Positions 55,268 through 63,531 of a DNA stretch of 64,000 nt are shown here, piece after piece. Each line of letters starts with the position of its first letter. Positions within the stretch are counted from its first letter, which is position 1. The translations under genes and the position numbers were made by a program. Origin of the DNA: Sphingobacteriales bacterium 44-61 (GTDB taxonomy: Bacteria > Bacteroidota > Bacteroidia > Chitinophagales > Chitinophagaceae); NCBI GenBank assembly GCA_001898405.1, contig MKTW01000020.1, positions 146,857 through 210,856 on the forward strand. Direction: 5' to 3'. The notes beneath the pieces were generated by a model, which saw nothing but the letters and a program-made list of their open reading frames with translations, was not told the DNA's origin and searched no databases.

Positions 55268-55325
55268 GGTATCGCAAAGGGCGTCAAGAGCGCAACGCCG
55301 GCTTTGAAATATCCTTTGCGGTACC
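55268..55325 (+). repeat. Inverted repeat GGTATCGCAAAGG ... CCTTTGCGGTACC between tldE and the second tldD
   Basis: Arms 55268-55280 and 55313-55325 match in 12 of 13 positions. It is inside the operon, 25 bp before the second tldD copy, and related to the repeat at 22058-22097. It could stabilise or attenuate the transcript. Confidence 0.5.
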
Positions 55326-55350
55326 CTAACTATAACAAAAACCATTCATT

Positions 55351-56994
55351 GTGAAAAGAAGAGATTTTATCAGCCTTGCAGGCATGGGCACTACTGCAGC
55401 TTTTCTTACAGGCTTTTCCACAAAAGGCTATGCAGTTCCTGAACAACGCTTGCTGGAAGAGTTCATGGATGCTTCTCAAAAAAAGAGATTGGCAGACATT
55501 GCTCTGAATGCAGCAAAAGCAAAAGGCGCTACCTACACTGATGTCCGTATCGGCAGATACCTGAATCAATCGGTAGTAACACGTGATAATCGCGTACAGG
55601 GCGTCGCCAACACAGAATCTTATGGTGTCGGCATCCGCGTGATCGCCAATGGAAGCTGGGGATTTGCTGCTACAGAAAAAATGGACAATGCCAGCATAGC
55701 CAAAACAGCGGAACTGGCTGTAGCCATCGCAAAAGGCAATGCGAAATTGCTGACAGAACCTGTGCAGCTTGCTCCTCAAAAAGGATATGGTGAAGTGAGT
55801 TGGAAAACACCGATCGAGAAAAATGCTTTCGAGATACCGGTAAAAGAAAAAGTGGACCTGCTGCTTAGTGTGAATGATGCAGCTTTGAAAGGCGGGGCAA
55901 ATTTTGTAAACGCGACGATCTTCATGATCAATGAACAAAAGTTCTTTGCCAGCAGCGACGGTTCCTATATTGACCAGGATATTCATCGTCTCTGGCCAAC
56001 ATTCACCGTTACTAAAATTGATAAAGCAACCGGCAAGTTTGAAACCCGTGATGGGTTGGGCTCTCCTGTTGGCATGGGCTATGAATACCTGTTTGCAAGA
56101 CCTGAAGATAAGCTGAAGAATGGGCCGCTCACTTTATACAAAAGCCGGTATGATATGCTGGAAGATGCTATCGCAGCAGCAGGGCATGTAAATGAAAAGA
56201 TTGGTGCCAGATCTGTTGAGCCTGGTAAGTATGACCTGGTGCTTGACCCAACCCATCTTGGATTGACCATTCATGAATCAACCGGTCACCCTACAGAGCT
56301 CGACCGTGTACTGGGATATGAAGCCAACTATGCAGGTACCAGTTTTCTTACATTGGACAAATGGAAAGCAGGCAATTTCAATTATGGCAGCAAGCTCGTG
56401 AATGTGCAGGCAGACCGTTTGCAGCCTGGTTCACTCGGCGCTGTCGGCTTTGATGATGAAGGCGTGAAAAGCGGAAGCTGGGATATTATCAAGAATGGTG
56501 TCCTGGTCAACTATCAAACCATCCGCGATCAGGCACATATCCTTGGGCTGTCTGCTTCACAAGGATGCTGCTATGCTGACAGTTGGGACAGTGTACAATT
56601 CCAGCGCATGCCCAATATTTCACTGATGCCAAATAAACAAACTCGCTCTGCGAATGATATCATTAAGAACGTGGAGAAAGGCATTTATATCGCTGGCCGC
56701 GGCTCTTACTCCATCGATCAGCAGCGTTACAATTTCCAGTTTGGCGGACAGGTATTTTATGAAATAAAAAATGGCCAGATCACCGGTATGTTGAAAGATG
56801 TCGCTTACCAATCGAACACACAGGAATTCTGGAACTCCCTCACTGATATGGCCGATGAAAACGATTACCGACTGTTCGGCACTTTCTTCGATGGAAAAGG
56901 ACAACCCTCACAGGTCAGCGCAGTATCCCATGGCTCTTCCACATCACGCTTTAATGGAGTGAATGTGATCAACACAGCCAGAAAAATAGGATAA
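55351..56994 (+). CDS. Exported TldD-family metalloprotease (second copy)
   Basis: 547 aa, a close paralogue of the 52223 gene throughout (for example GVANTESYGVGIRVIANGSWGFAAT and TIHESTGHPTELDRVLGYEANYAGTSF). HExxxH is intact at about residue 307. The start is GTG at 55351 and gives KRRDFISLAGMGTTAAFLTGFSTKG, a real Tat-type RR signal. Same operon as TldE; terminator 27 bp after its stop. Two TldD genes around one TldE suggest two alternative heterodimers. Confidence 0.9.
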   Translation: MKRRDFISLAGMGTTAAFLTGFSTKGYAVPEQRLLEEFMDASQKKRLADIALNAAKAKGATYTDVRIGRYLNQSVVTRDNRVQGVANTESYGVGIRVIANGSWGFAATEKMDNASIAKTAELAVAIAKGNAKLLTEPVQLAPQKGYGEVSWKTPIEKNAFEIPVKEKVDLLLSVNDAALKGGANFVNATIFMINEQKFFASSDGSYIDQDIHRLWPTFTVTKIDKATGKFETRDGLGSPVGMGYEYLFARPEDKLKNGPLTLYKSRYDMLEDAIAAAGHVNEKIGARSVEPGKYDLVLDPTHLGLTIHESTGHPTELDRVLGYEANYAGTSFLTLDKWKAGNFNYGSKLVNVQADRLQPGSLGAVGFDDEGVKSGSWDIIKNGVLVNYQTIRDQAHILGLSASQGCCYADSWDSVQFQRMPNISLMPNKQTRSANDIIKNVEKGIYIAGRGSYSIDQQRYNFQFGGQVFYEIKNGQITGMLKDVAYQSNTQEFWNSLTDMADENDYRLFGTFFDGKGQPSQVSAVSHGSSTSRFNGVNVINTARKIG

Positions 56995-57020
56995 GCTTCC
57001 TGTACAACTGTTAATATCAA

Positions 57021-57056
57021 TGCCAAACCCGGAGCAATACCAGGTTTGGCATTTTA
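57021..57056 (+). terminator. Terminator of the MoxR-TldD operon
   Basis: TGCCAAACC (57021-57029) pairs with GGTTTGGCA (57043-57051), followed by TTTTACTT. It ends the long plus-strand operon. A TTG codon inside the right arm should not be taken as a start for the next small gene. Confidence 0.8.
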
Positions 57057-57084
57057 CTTGAACCTGTACCATAACATTACAGCC

Positions 57085-57372
57085 ATGGGGACAGGATTCT
57101 ACATCATATTGAATATCAAAACCGCCACTGGTTTTGAAAAATATGGCAAATTCTTTATCGGGGAAGACGCTACTATTGCCAACGCCATTTTCAAAACGCT
57201 GCACGGCTCCGAAGAACCAAACGAAAGAAATCTGTTACAAATTGATCTGATGGAAATAAGGCACGATCTGCCTGTAAATGTCAAACTCCTTAGCTGCACC
57301 CTCGATGAAATGACCGACAACTTCAGGATCATTACCAAGGAAATATTTAAACGCTTCAACCTACAGATTTAG
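57085..57372 (+). CDS. Small hypothetical protein (95 aa)
   Basis: ATG at 57085 gives MGTGFYIILNIKTATGFEKYGKFFIGEDATIANAIFKTLHG...; a TTG at 57046 is inside the terminator stem and is rejected. The protein is acidic-basic mixed, with a LLQIDLMEIRHDLPVNVKLLSCTLDEM segment; no signal or membrane helix. I do not recognise a characterised domain. It follows the TldD operon terminator, so it needs its own promoter or some read-through; none was found by eye. Confidence 0.65.
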   Translation: MGTGFYIILNIKTATGFEKYGKFFIGEDATIANAIFKTLHGSEEPNERNLLQIDLMEIRHDLPVNVKLLSCTLDEMTDNFRIITKEIFKRFNLQI

Positions 57373-57433
57373 TCACAGCAAGAATGTACACAATAGCTTC
57401 CTCCCACAAATAAAACAGCCCCGATCAACAAAC

Positions 57434-57498
57434 TCCCTTCCCGTCCTTCCTGCCTTACCGGTAAAATTTACCGGTAAGGCAGGAAGGACGGGAAGGGA
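57434..57498. repeat. Perfect 65-bp palindrome (32-bp arms, 1-nt centre)
   Basis: Arms 57434-57465 and 57467-57498 are exactly complementary around a single A at 57466; the arm contains CCTTCCTGCCTTACCGGT (and its complement on the other side). It sits between two plus-strand genes and is not followed by a T-run, so a terminator is not the obvious explanation. Such a long, perfect palindrome should form a cruciform or very stable RNA hairpin. Confidence 0.85.
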
Positions 57499-57580
57499 AG
57501 ATTTTCACATATTCTTAAAACTAAAAAATTAGTTGTACAAAAAATTCCCTTATTTTTAGCCCCGATTACAAAGTACAGCC

Positions 57581-60367
57581 ATGAAAAAAACTAATCTGCT
57601 TTTTATTATTCTCTTAAGCTTTCTCTTACCGGTCGCAGCCTTCAGCCAATCCAAAGGCCAGCTTTCCGGTACATTAACGGACAGCTCAGGAAAAAAGCCC
57701 ATCGTTTACGCCACCATCACAGTCTTTGATGCCAAAGACACTTCCATTATTACTTACCGCCTGAGTGATGAACAAGGAAAGTTCAAAGTACCCTCCCTAC
57801 CGCTGCAAAAAGAACTGCGGGCAGTGATCACCGCCACAGGATTTGCTGTATGGCGGAAAGAATTTACATTATCACAGGAATCTCCCCTGCTTGACCTTGG
57901 TGCAATCAAAATGGCTGTAGACGTTAAAGAAATGGAAGAAGTATTGGTGGTAGCAGAGAGACCACCGGTAGTGGTCCGCAAAGACACCATTGAATTCAAT
58001 GCCTCTGCATTCAAAACATTACCTACCGCCCTTGTCGAAGATCTTCTCAAAAAATTTCCCGGCGTGGATGTTGACAAAGAAGGTAACATTACAGTGAACG
58101 GCCGCAAAGTGAACAAGATGCTTGTGGAAGGAAAGGAATTCTTCGGCAGCGATCCTAAAATAGCTTCAAAGAACCTGCCAGCCAATCTCATTGACAAAGT
58201 ACAGGTAACCGATGATAAGGAAGAATTGCAACGCAATCCCGATCTTACTTCCGGCGAAGTGGGGCAGGTGATCAACCTGAAATTGAAAAAGGAGATCAGG
58301 AAGGGATGGTTTGGAAAATTATATGCCGGAGCTGGTACAGAAAACCGCTATGAAGGTGGTGGTATCGTCAATATGTTCAGGGACACTTTGCAGGTAAGCC
58401 TGCTGGGTTATAGCAATAACCTTAACCGTTCCGGCTTTGGCATACAGGATGTGATGAATATTGGCGGGTTCGGCCGTAATAATATTTCCATGATGATGGT
58501 TTCCAGCGACGGTGGCTTTGCACTCAACGATATCTCTTTTGGCGGCCTCGCATCCAACAGCATACAACGCTCATCCGGTGCAGGTATAAATACCAATACC
58601 CTGCTGGGAAAGAAAACGACCCTCAGCATGCAATACTTTTTTGGTCAGAATAAAACCACGCTGGGGCAAACCATTAATACCCAGCAATTCTTTAACGATA
58701 CCACGATCACCACACGGAATAACAATAATGGAGAATCTGTCGACAATTCTCACCGCATATCTGCCTACCTGAAAGTGAAACTGGATTCGTTGTCTACTCT
58801 TGAGTACCGTCCTTCCTTCACTTTATCCAAGACTGATAATAACTCCCTGATGCAATCCACGTCTTTCAGCAATTATGAACCAAAACTGAATGAGAGCAGG
58901 AATGAACAGCAAAAATCAACTGATGGTTTTGCCACTACACAAGACCTGCTGTATAACCGCCGGTTCAAAAAAGCCGGCCGGACCCTGTTCGTCAACCTGA
59001 ACTTCCGGTTCAACTCAAATGATGCCGATCAATACAACAATGCGGAAAACATCTTTTATAAAATACCTTCTACTACCAGTTTGCATCAACTGCGCAGCCA
59101 GGACCAGAACACGATCAATACAAGATTCTTCTTTAATTATAATGAACCACTCTCCAAAGCCTGGAGCCTGCGGGTAACACAAACCGTGGAATACTTCGGC
59201 AATAAGGATTATATAGACACTTATGAATTTGATCCTTTAACAGGTAAGTATACCACGCCTGACCCTGACCTGACCAATGGTCTGAAGCGTACCGGGTGGA
59301 GAAATAATACATATGCAGGGATCCGTTATAAATACAAAAAATTCTCGATTACTCCCGCACTAACCCTAAAGAACCTGGACATAGATAACAGGTTCCGGAA
59401 AGACCCGTCCATCAAGCAAAATTTCAATTACCTGTTGCCTGCCCTGGCGATCAGCTGGGACAAATGGAGCCTTAATTACAATATCAATGTCACCGAGCCG
59501 AATGTAACTGATCTGCAACCGGTGATCAACAATACCAATCAACTGTACCTGCAACTGGGTAATCCTTCATTGAAGCCAACTGTTGCGCACAGCATATCCA
59601 TCAATTCCTATTTCTTTGACATGAAAAGATCACTGAATTACAGCTTCAATTCCAATCTCAGTATCAGCAATGACGGTGTAATCAGGGAGAGAACAGTTGA
59701 TGATGATGGTGTACAGACCACAAGACCCATCAACGCTGATGGCGTATGGAGTGCTTATATGAGCATGAATATACGCAAACAGTATAAGTTTGGTAAGCAA
59801 TGGAAATTTTCAGCAGGCGCAAGCCTTTGGGGCAATTATAACCAGGGATTGGTTATTGTAAATCAGAACAGAAGCACATCCCGCAACTTCACTTTGACCC
59901 CTAATGCAAATATTTCATTGAACTGGAATGATAAAGTTGAATTCAATCAGCGTTATGGTCCCTCTTACAACAAAAGCACTTATGAAAGCAATGTATATCC
60001 TTCTTTGAAAGTATGGCGCCACACTACCAGTTCAGAGCTGGTGGTGCGTATGCCCAAACGCATTGTATGGGAAAGTACACTTGATTATAATTACAACCCG
60101 CAGGTGGCGCAGGGCATCCAGAAAACAGCTTACCGTTGGAATGCCGCTGTAAATTTCCTTTTCCTGAAACAGGATAAGGGTCAGTTGAAACTCTCGGTTT
60201 ATGATCTGCTGAACCAGAATATCAGTGTATCACGGGTAGTCAGGGAAAACTACATACAGGATACAGAGTCAATCATCCTGAAACGTTACTTCCTGCTGAC
60301 GTTTACATATAATATCCGCAATTTCGGTGGTAAAGTAGGCGGCAAGGAAAGGCTATTGCTCTTTTAG
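57581..60367 (+). CDS. Outer-membrane beta-barrel protein (TonB-dependent-receptor-like)
   Basis: 928 aa, signal peptide (MKKTNLLFIILLSFLLPVAAFSQ). CarboxypepD-regulatory-like domain (GTLTDSSGKKPIVYATITVFD) and a plug-like segment (FKTLPTALVEDLLKKFPGVDVDKEGNITVNGRKVNKMLVEGKEFFGSDPK), then a large beta-barrel with many aromatic strands ending GGKVGGKERLLLF. This is the OMP_b-brl_3 type of Bacteroidota proteins. Ligand unknown; the plug motif suggests TonB-type gating but no clear TonB box was seen. It is monocistronic, with the long palindrome in its upstream region. Confidence 0.9.
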   Translation: MKKTNLLFIILLSFLLPVAAFSQSKGQLSGTLTDSSGKKPIVYATITVFDAKDTSIITYRLSDEQGKFKVPSLPLQKELRAVITATGFAVWRKEFTLSQESPLLDLGAIKMAVDVKEMEEVLVVAERPPVVVRKDTIEFNASAFKTLPTALVEDLLKKFPGVDVDKEGNITVNGRKVNKMLVEGKEFFGSDPKIASKNLPANLIDKVQVTDDKEELQRNPDLTSGEVGQVINLKLKKEIRKGWFGKLYAGAGTENRYEGGGIVNMFRDTLQVSLLGYSNNLNRSGFGIQDVMNIGGFGRNNISMMMVSSDGGFALNDISFGGLASNSIQRSSGAGINTNTLLGKKTTLSMQYFFGQNKTTLGQTINTQQFFNDTTITTRNNNNGESVDNSHRISAYLKVKLDSLSTLEYRPSFTLSKTDNNSLMQSTSFSNYEPKLNESRNEQQKSTDGFATTQDLLYNRRFKKAGRTLFVNLNFRFNSNDADQYNNAENIFYKIPSTTSLHQLRSQDQNTINTRFFFNYNEPLSKAWSLRVTQTVEYFGNKDYIDTYEFDPLTGKYTTPDPDLTNGLKRTGWRNNTYAGIRYKYKKFSITPALTLKNLDIDNRFRKDPSIKQNFNYLLPALAISWDKWSLNYNINVTEPNVTDLQPVINNTNQLYLQLGNPSLKPTVAHSISINSYFFDMKRSLNYSFNSNLSISNDGVIRERTVDDDGVQTTRPINADGVWSAYMSMNIRKQYKFGKQWKFSAGASLWGNYNQGLVIVNQNRSTSRNFTLTPNANISLNWNDKVEFNQRYGPSYNKSTYESNVYPSLKVWRHTTSSELVVRMPKRIVWESTLDYNYNPQVAQGIQKTAYRWNAAVNFLFLKQDKGQLKLSVYDLLNQNISVSRVVRENYIQDTESIILKRYFLLTFTYNIRNFGGKVGGKERLLLF

Positions 60368-60390
60368 TTCTCACAAAAAGCTTTATTACT

Positions 60391-60454
60391 CTTTGTGGTC
60401 TTCGTTGTCTTAGTGGGATAATCATCTCCCCCTAAGACAACGAAGACCACAAAG
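60391..60454. terminator. Bidirectional hairpin, 23-bp arms, at convergent gene ends
   Basis: CTTTGTGGTCTTCGTTGTCT (60391-60410) and the three bases after it are complementary to CTAAGACAACGAAGACCACA (60432-60451) and the three bases after it; loop 18 nt. TTTTATT follows on the plus strand. It lies between the beta-barrel gene (ends 60367) and the PfkB kinase gene (ends 60480), both pointing towards it. Confidence 0.8.
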
Positions 60455-60479
60455 TTTTATTAGTGAGCTTTTAAAGGAA

Positions 60480-61358
60480 TTACAGGACAGATTCTCCATC
60501 CAACAATTGCATAACATCTTCCTTCGAACCTTCAAACGGTCCTGAGGCGCAGATTTTCAGGCCTGCCATTGCGGAAGCGAACTGCCCGGCCATCTGAGGC
60601 GATGCGCCTTTTACACGTTGGTATAAATAACCGGCCATATAAGTATCTCCACAGCCGGTTGCGTCTACCGCCGGTCCAATGATATAAGCGGGAATATCAT
60701 AATAAACCTGATCGTAATAAATAAGCGAGCCCTTACTTCCCAATGTAATGATCACTTCCTTCACACCCCAATCTGCCAGCAGTGCTGCTCCCTTATGGAT
60801 ATCCTTCTCCCCTGTTAAAGCAAACATTTCATCTTCATTTGCCTTCAGTATATCGATACAGGGAAGCAATTCTTTCTTCATTGGCCAGTCAATGGCATGT
60901 ACGTCATTATTACGTGCTTCGCGAAGCAGGCCCTGAACGTCGAGCGACACAATGCCGCGGCCTGATAAATGCCGGATAAGTTCAGCAGGAATATCCCCCG
61001 GCAACATCGGGCCAAGATGGTAAATAGCTGCATGCACATCCTTGAACTGCTCAATCGAAAAAGCATCCGATTGCTGCCATACTTTCTGCACACGATGGTC
61101 CATATCACCGCGATAAATATTCTCAAAGAAAACCGTATGCCTGCTGGGAAAAACTTTCACCTCAATACCGCTTGCAGAAAGCGTATCTGCAAAACGTTTT
61201 TCAGTTGCAGCAATGGTCGTTACCAACACATATTGCAGCTCCATATTCCGGTAGGCATTGGAAAAATAAAAAGCAGTGCCGCCAGCCATCTCCACTACCC
61301 GGCCGGGAGTAACGATCTTATCAAGCGTAATAGGGCCAATACAACAGATATCGTACAT
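60480..61358 (-). CDS. PfkB-family carbohydrate/nucleoside kinase
   Basis: 292 aa ribokinase fold. The N-terminal substrate segment MYDICCIGPITLDKIVTPG...EMAGGTAFYFSNAYR and the C-terminal anion-hole/catalytic motif GPAVDATGCGDTYMAGYLYQRVKG (DATGCGD in place of DTxGAGD; catalytic Asp kept) are clear. The substrate is not evident; the alginate locus needs a KDG kinase, but this protein lies 18 kb away and its N-terminal binding region does not look like KdgK. It converges on the outer-membrane protein gene. Confidence 0.85.
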   Translation of the reverse strand: MYDICCIGPITLDKIVTPGRVVEMAGGTAFYFSNAYRNMELQYVLVTTIAATEKRFADTLSASGIEVKVFPSRHTVFFENIYRGDMDHRVQKVWQQSDAFSIEQFKDVHAAIYHLGPMLPGDIPAELIRHLSGRGIVSLDVQGLLREARNNDVHAIDWPMKKELLPCIDILKANEDEMFALTGEKDIHKGAALLADWGVKEVIITLGSKGSLIYYDQVYYDIPAYIIGPAVDATGCGDTYMAGYLYQRVKGASPQMAGQFASAMAGLKICASGPFEGSKEDVMQLLDGESVL

Positions 61359-61433
61359 GTTCGTAAGCTAAAAGGGCAAAAGTATTGAATTATTACTGGA
61401 AAGCACTTATCTCATAAACCAGCAATCCAATGC

Positions 61434-62339
61434 TTAAAACCTTTCCTCTACCAACTCTTTGTTCAGCATTGCACCGGCCTTGGTCCCTGCCGCAGTAGCA
61501 ATAGCCACAGAGCGGAACATAGCGCTGTTATCGCCTGCAGCATACAGACCGGGAATACTGGTACGCTGAAGATCATCAACTGTAATAAGCCCCATCTTGC
61601 TCAGTTCACAACCCAGTTGTTCTGGAATATTGCAATGTTGCCTGGCTGCTGCGCGGTAGAACAAAGCATTCAGTTTGTATTCCTTTCCATTTTGCAAAAC
61701 CACTGTATCAAGATGACCATTACGGTGAACTAGTTCTTTTATCTCCTCCTCTACTATGCTGATATGATGTTTCCTGATAGCCGCCAAATGCTCTTCAGCG
61801 ATATCAGCTTTCCCATTGGTAAATAAGATCAGGTCCTTACTCCAATGATGTATCATTCTGCAAAACTCAAATGCCAGTTCTCCATTGGAGATTACTCCAA
61901 GCGGACTGTCTTTCACTTCATAGCCATGGCAATAAGGGCAGTGCAGTACGGATATACCCCAGCATTCGGCCAGTCCTTTAATGCCTGGCATGATATCGGT
62001 CAGGCCGGTTGCAAATACTAATTTGTCAGCAGTGAATATATCACCTGCGGCCGTTGTTATCTCAAAGCCACTGTCAGTTTTGGCACCAGCCAGCGCTGTT
62101 CCTTCCTGCAGGCGCACAGTATCATACTTTAACACCTGCTCCAATGCTTTTGCCTTGATAATGGCGGGCTTCTCACCATCCTGTGTAATGAAATTATGTG
62201 AGTGCGGCGTTTGCCGGTTGCAGGGATTATTATCGTCGATGATCAATACATGTCTTTTTGAGCGGCCAAGTGTCATGGCTGCGGAAAGGCCGGCATAACT
62301 GCCACCAATAATAATCGCATCAAACTGTTTGGTTTCCAT
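61434..62339 (-). CDS. Thioredoxin-reductase-like NAD(P)/FAD oxidoreductase
   Basis: 301 aa. FAD-binding IIGGSYAGLSAAMTLGRS near the N-terminus, redox motif CPYCHGYE (CxxC) in the TrxB position, NAD(P) segment GVISNGELAFEFCRMIHH that lacks the GxGxxA consensus, and C-terminal GLYAAGDNSAMFRSVAIATAAGTKAGAML. It belongs to the TrxB-like group that reduces proteins or small disulfides. Its divergent promoter region contains an 18-bp-arm palindrome (62374-62412). Confidence 0.88.
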   Translation of the reverse strand: METKQFDAIIIGGSYAGLSAAMTLGRSKRHVLIIDDNNPCNRQTPHSHNFITQDGEKPAIIKAKALEQVLKYDTVRLQEGTALAGAKTDSGFEITTAAGDIFTADKLVFATGLTDIMPGIKGLAECWGISVLHCPYCHGYEVKDSPLGVISNGELAFEFCRMIHHWSKDLILFTNGKADIAEEHLAAIRKHHISIVEEEIKELVHRNGHLDTVVLQNGKEYKLNALFYRAAARQHCNIPEQLGCELSKMGLITVDDLQRTSIPGLYAAGDNSAMFRSVAIATAAGTKAGAMLNKELVEERF

Positions 62340-62373
62340 TGATTGTTTTTTGAAGATTAGGCAAAACTAAGCA

Positions 62374-62412
62374 AAAAATACTAATTGCAACTGTGTTGCA
62401 ATTAGTATTTTT
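62374..62412. promoter_or_regulatory. Palindromic operator candidate in the divergent promoter region
   Basis: AAAAATACTAATTGCAAC (62374-62391) and GTTGCAATTAGTATTTTT (62395-62412) are complementary around TGT. It overlaps TTG elements and lies 35 bp upstream of the flavoprotein gene and about 73 bp upstream of the divergent secreted protein. The A/T-rich arms with central GTTGCAA half-sites fit a dimeric repressor site; the regulator is unidentified. Confidence 0.6.
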
Positions 62413-62484
62413 ACAAGAAATACAACATTCCCTTTTTAGGAGAAAATGTAAATTCACCTTGCCACTCTGCTTATTCTATTCTAT

Positions 62485-63270
62485 ATGAAACTATATAGTC
62501 TCCTGTTTTTATCCGTTTTATTCAGCGCCACTTCTTTTGGCCAGAGTAATGACACGTTTCCAGCAGATAATAACCCCAGGCTTACAGCTGAAGAAAGCGC
62601 CTGGCTCAATCAAAATATCCAACCCGGCAATTTCGATTTTACTGGTAAAACCATCGGCTTTGCAGAATTGACATCCGGCGGGTTTTATGGCATCGGAAAA
62701 TTTAGCTACCCGGTGACAAAAAAAGAATTTTTCAGGAATGGACTGTCAGGCCGTCTTCATCAGCTTTATATTTTAACAGATGAAGAGAAAAAGAAAACAA
62801 ATGGTTATGACGCTATCCTGGTTGCAGCTAATAAGAACATTAAAGGGAAAATGAAAAGAATGAAGAGGGAAGTTGTTATTGCATACAGCCATAATGCGTT
62901 CCCTCTTATCCCAACCGATGCCGGGGTCGACAATAATCCTTTATTGAATAAGGCCAATGCTGACTTCTTCAACGAAATATATAAACACCAGGACAACTTC
63001 AAAACCCCGTTTGATTTTACTGGCAAAAAAGTGGCCATCTTCGAAACCCACTGTGACCCGAAAAAGATTGAACAAAGAAGCATTGCAGAATATGTGAAAC
63101 GTGTTAAAGGACAGCTGGATGAAGAAGGGTTCTGCAGAACGGAATTTACTTACTTGTTGACCAGGGAGCAGAAAGAGAAATCGGGTGGATATGATGTCAT
63201 CATTCAATACCGTTGCAAAATGGATTTGCCATTGAATTTCCTTATAGCAGCACTCAATAAAGACAAATAG
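62485..63270 (+). CDS. Secreted protein with an internal domain duplication
   Basis: 261 aa, signal peptide (MKLYSLLFLSVLFSATSFGQ). Two similar halves: FDFTGKTIGFAELTSGGFYG...YILTDEEKKKTNGYDAILVAANK (about 50-120) and FDFTGKKVAIFETHCDPKKI...YLLTREQKEKSGGYDVIIQYRCK (about 171-247). Shared pattern: DFTGK, a charged helix, LT-x-E-x-K-x4-GYD. No named domain recognised. It may bind a ligand through the repeated GYD-containing module. It diverges from the flavoprotein gene across the palindromic operator candidate. Confidence 0.8.
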   Translation: MKLYSLLFLSVLFSATSFGQSNDTFPADNNPRLTAEESAWLNQNIQPGNFDFTGKTIGFAELTSGGFYGIGKFSYPVTKKEFFRNGLSGRLHQLYILTDEEKKKTNGYDAILVAANKNIKGKMKRMKREVVIAYSHNAFPLIPTDAGVDNNPLLNKANADFFNEIYKHQDNFKTPFDFTGKKVAIFETHCDPKKIEQRSIAEYVKRVKGQLDEEGFCRTEFTYLLTREQKEKSGGYDVIIQYRCKMDLPLNFLIAALNKDK

Positions 63271-63376
63271 CTATTGACGCAAAGAATATCTTATTTCAGC
63301 CGGGTAACAGGCAAGAAAAAATTTAGGCCCGGTTGATAATCATATCTTAATTTACATAATACATCCGGGGGACAAG

Positions 63377-63514
63377 ATGTTTGCCCAACGCTACCGGCTG
63401 GCTTATGAACCTAACTTTTGCATAACGCTATATGAAAAATCACCGGCCTGTGCTATTTATTATCTTTCAGAAGACCAGGAGGTTCCCTGCCGTATTACAG
63501 ATAAGATCATTTAA
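63377..63514 (+). CDS. Small ORF, 45 aa, uncertain
   Basis: ATG at 63377, MFAQRYRLAYEPNFCITLY..., TAA at 63512-63514, only 17 bp before the MgtC-like gene. It has no signal or hydrophobic segment and no recognised family. Bacteroidota genomes often have such short frames, so this is a weak call; its position directly upstream of MgtC is the only support. The rest of the 261 bp gap holds nothing I can name. Confidence 0.25.
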   Translation: MFAQRYRLAYEPNFCITLYEKSPACAIYYLSEDQEVPCRITDKII

Positions 63515-63531
63515 CTGCAAAACACGCTGAT

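Noticed and set aside
57046..57084. N-terminal extension of the small hypothetical gene from a TTG codon
   Set aside because: The TTG lies in the right arm of the operon terminator hairpin; the ATG at 57085 is a normal start.
60480..61358. PfkB kinase as the missing KDG kinase (KdgK) of the alginate pathway
   Set aside because: It is about 18 kb away in an unrelated context, and its substrate-binding N-terminus does not resemble KdgK. The kinase family alone is too broad to assign this role.
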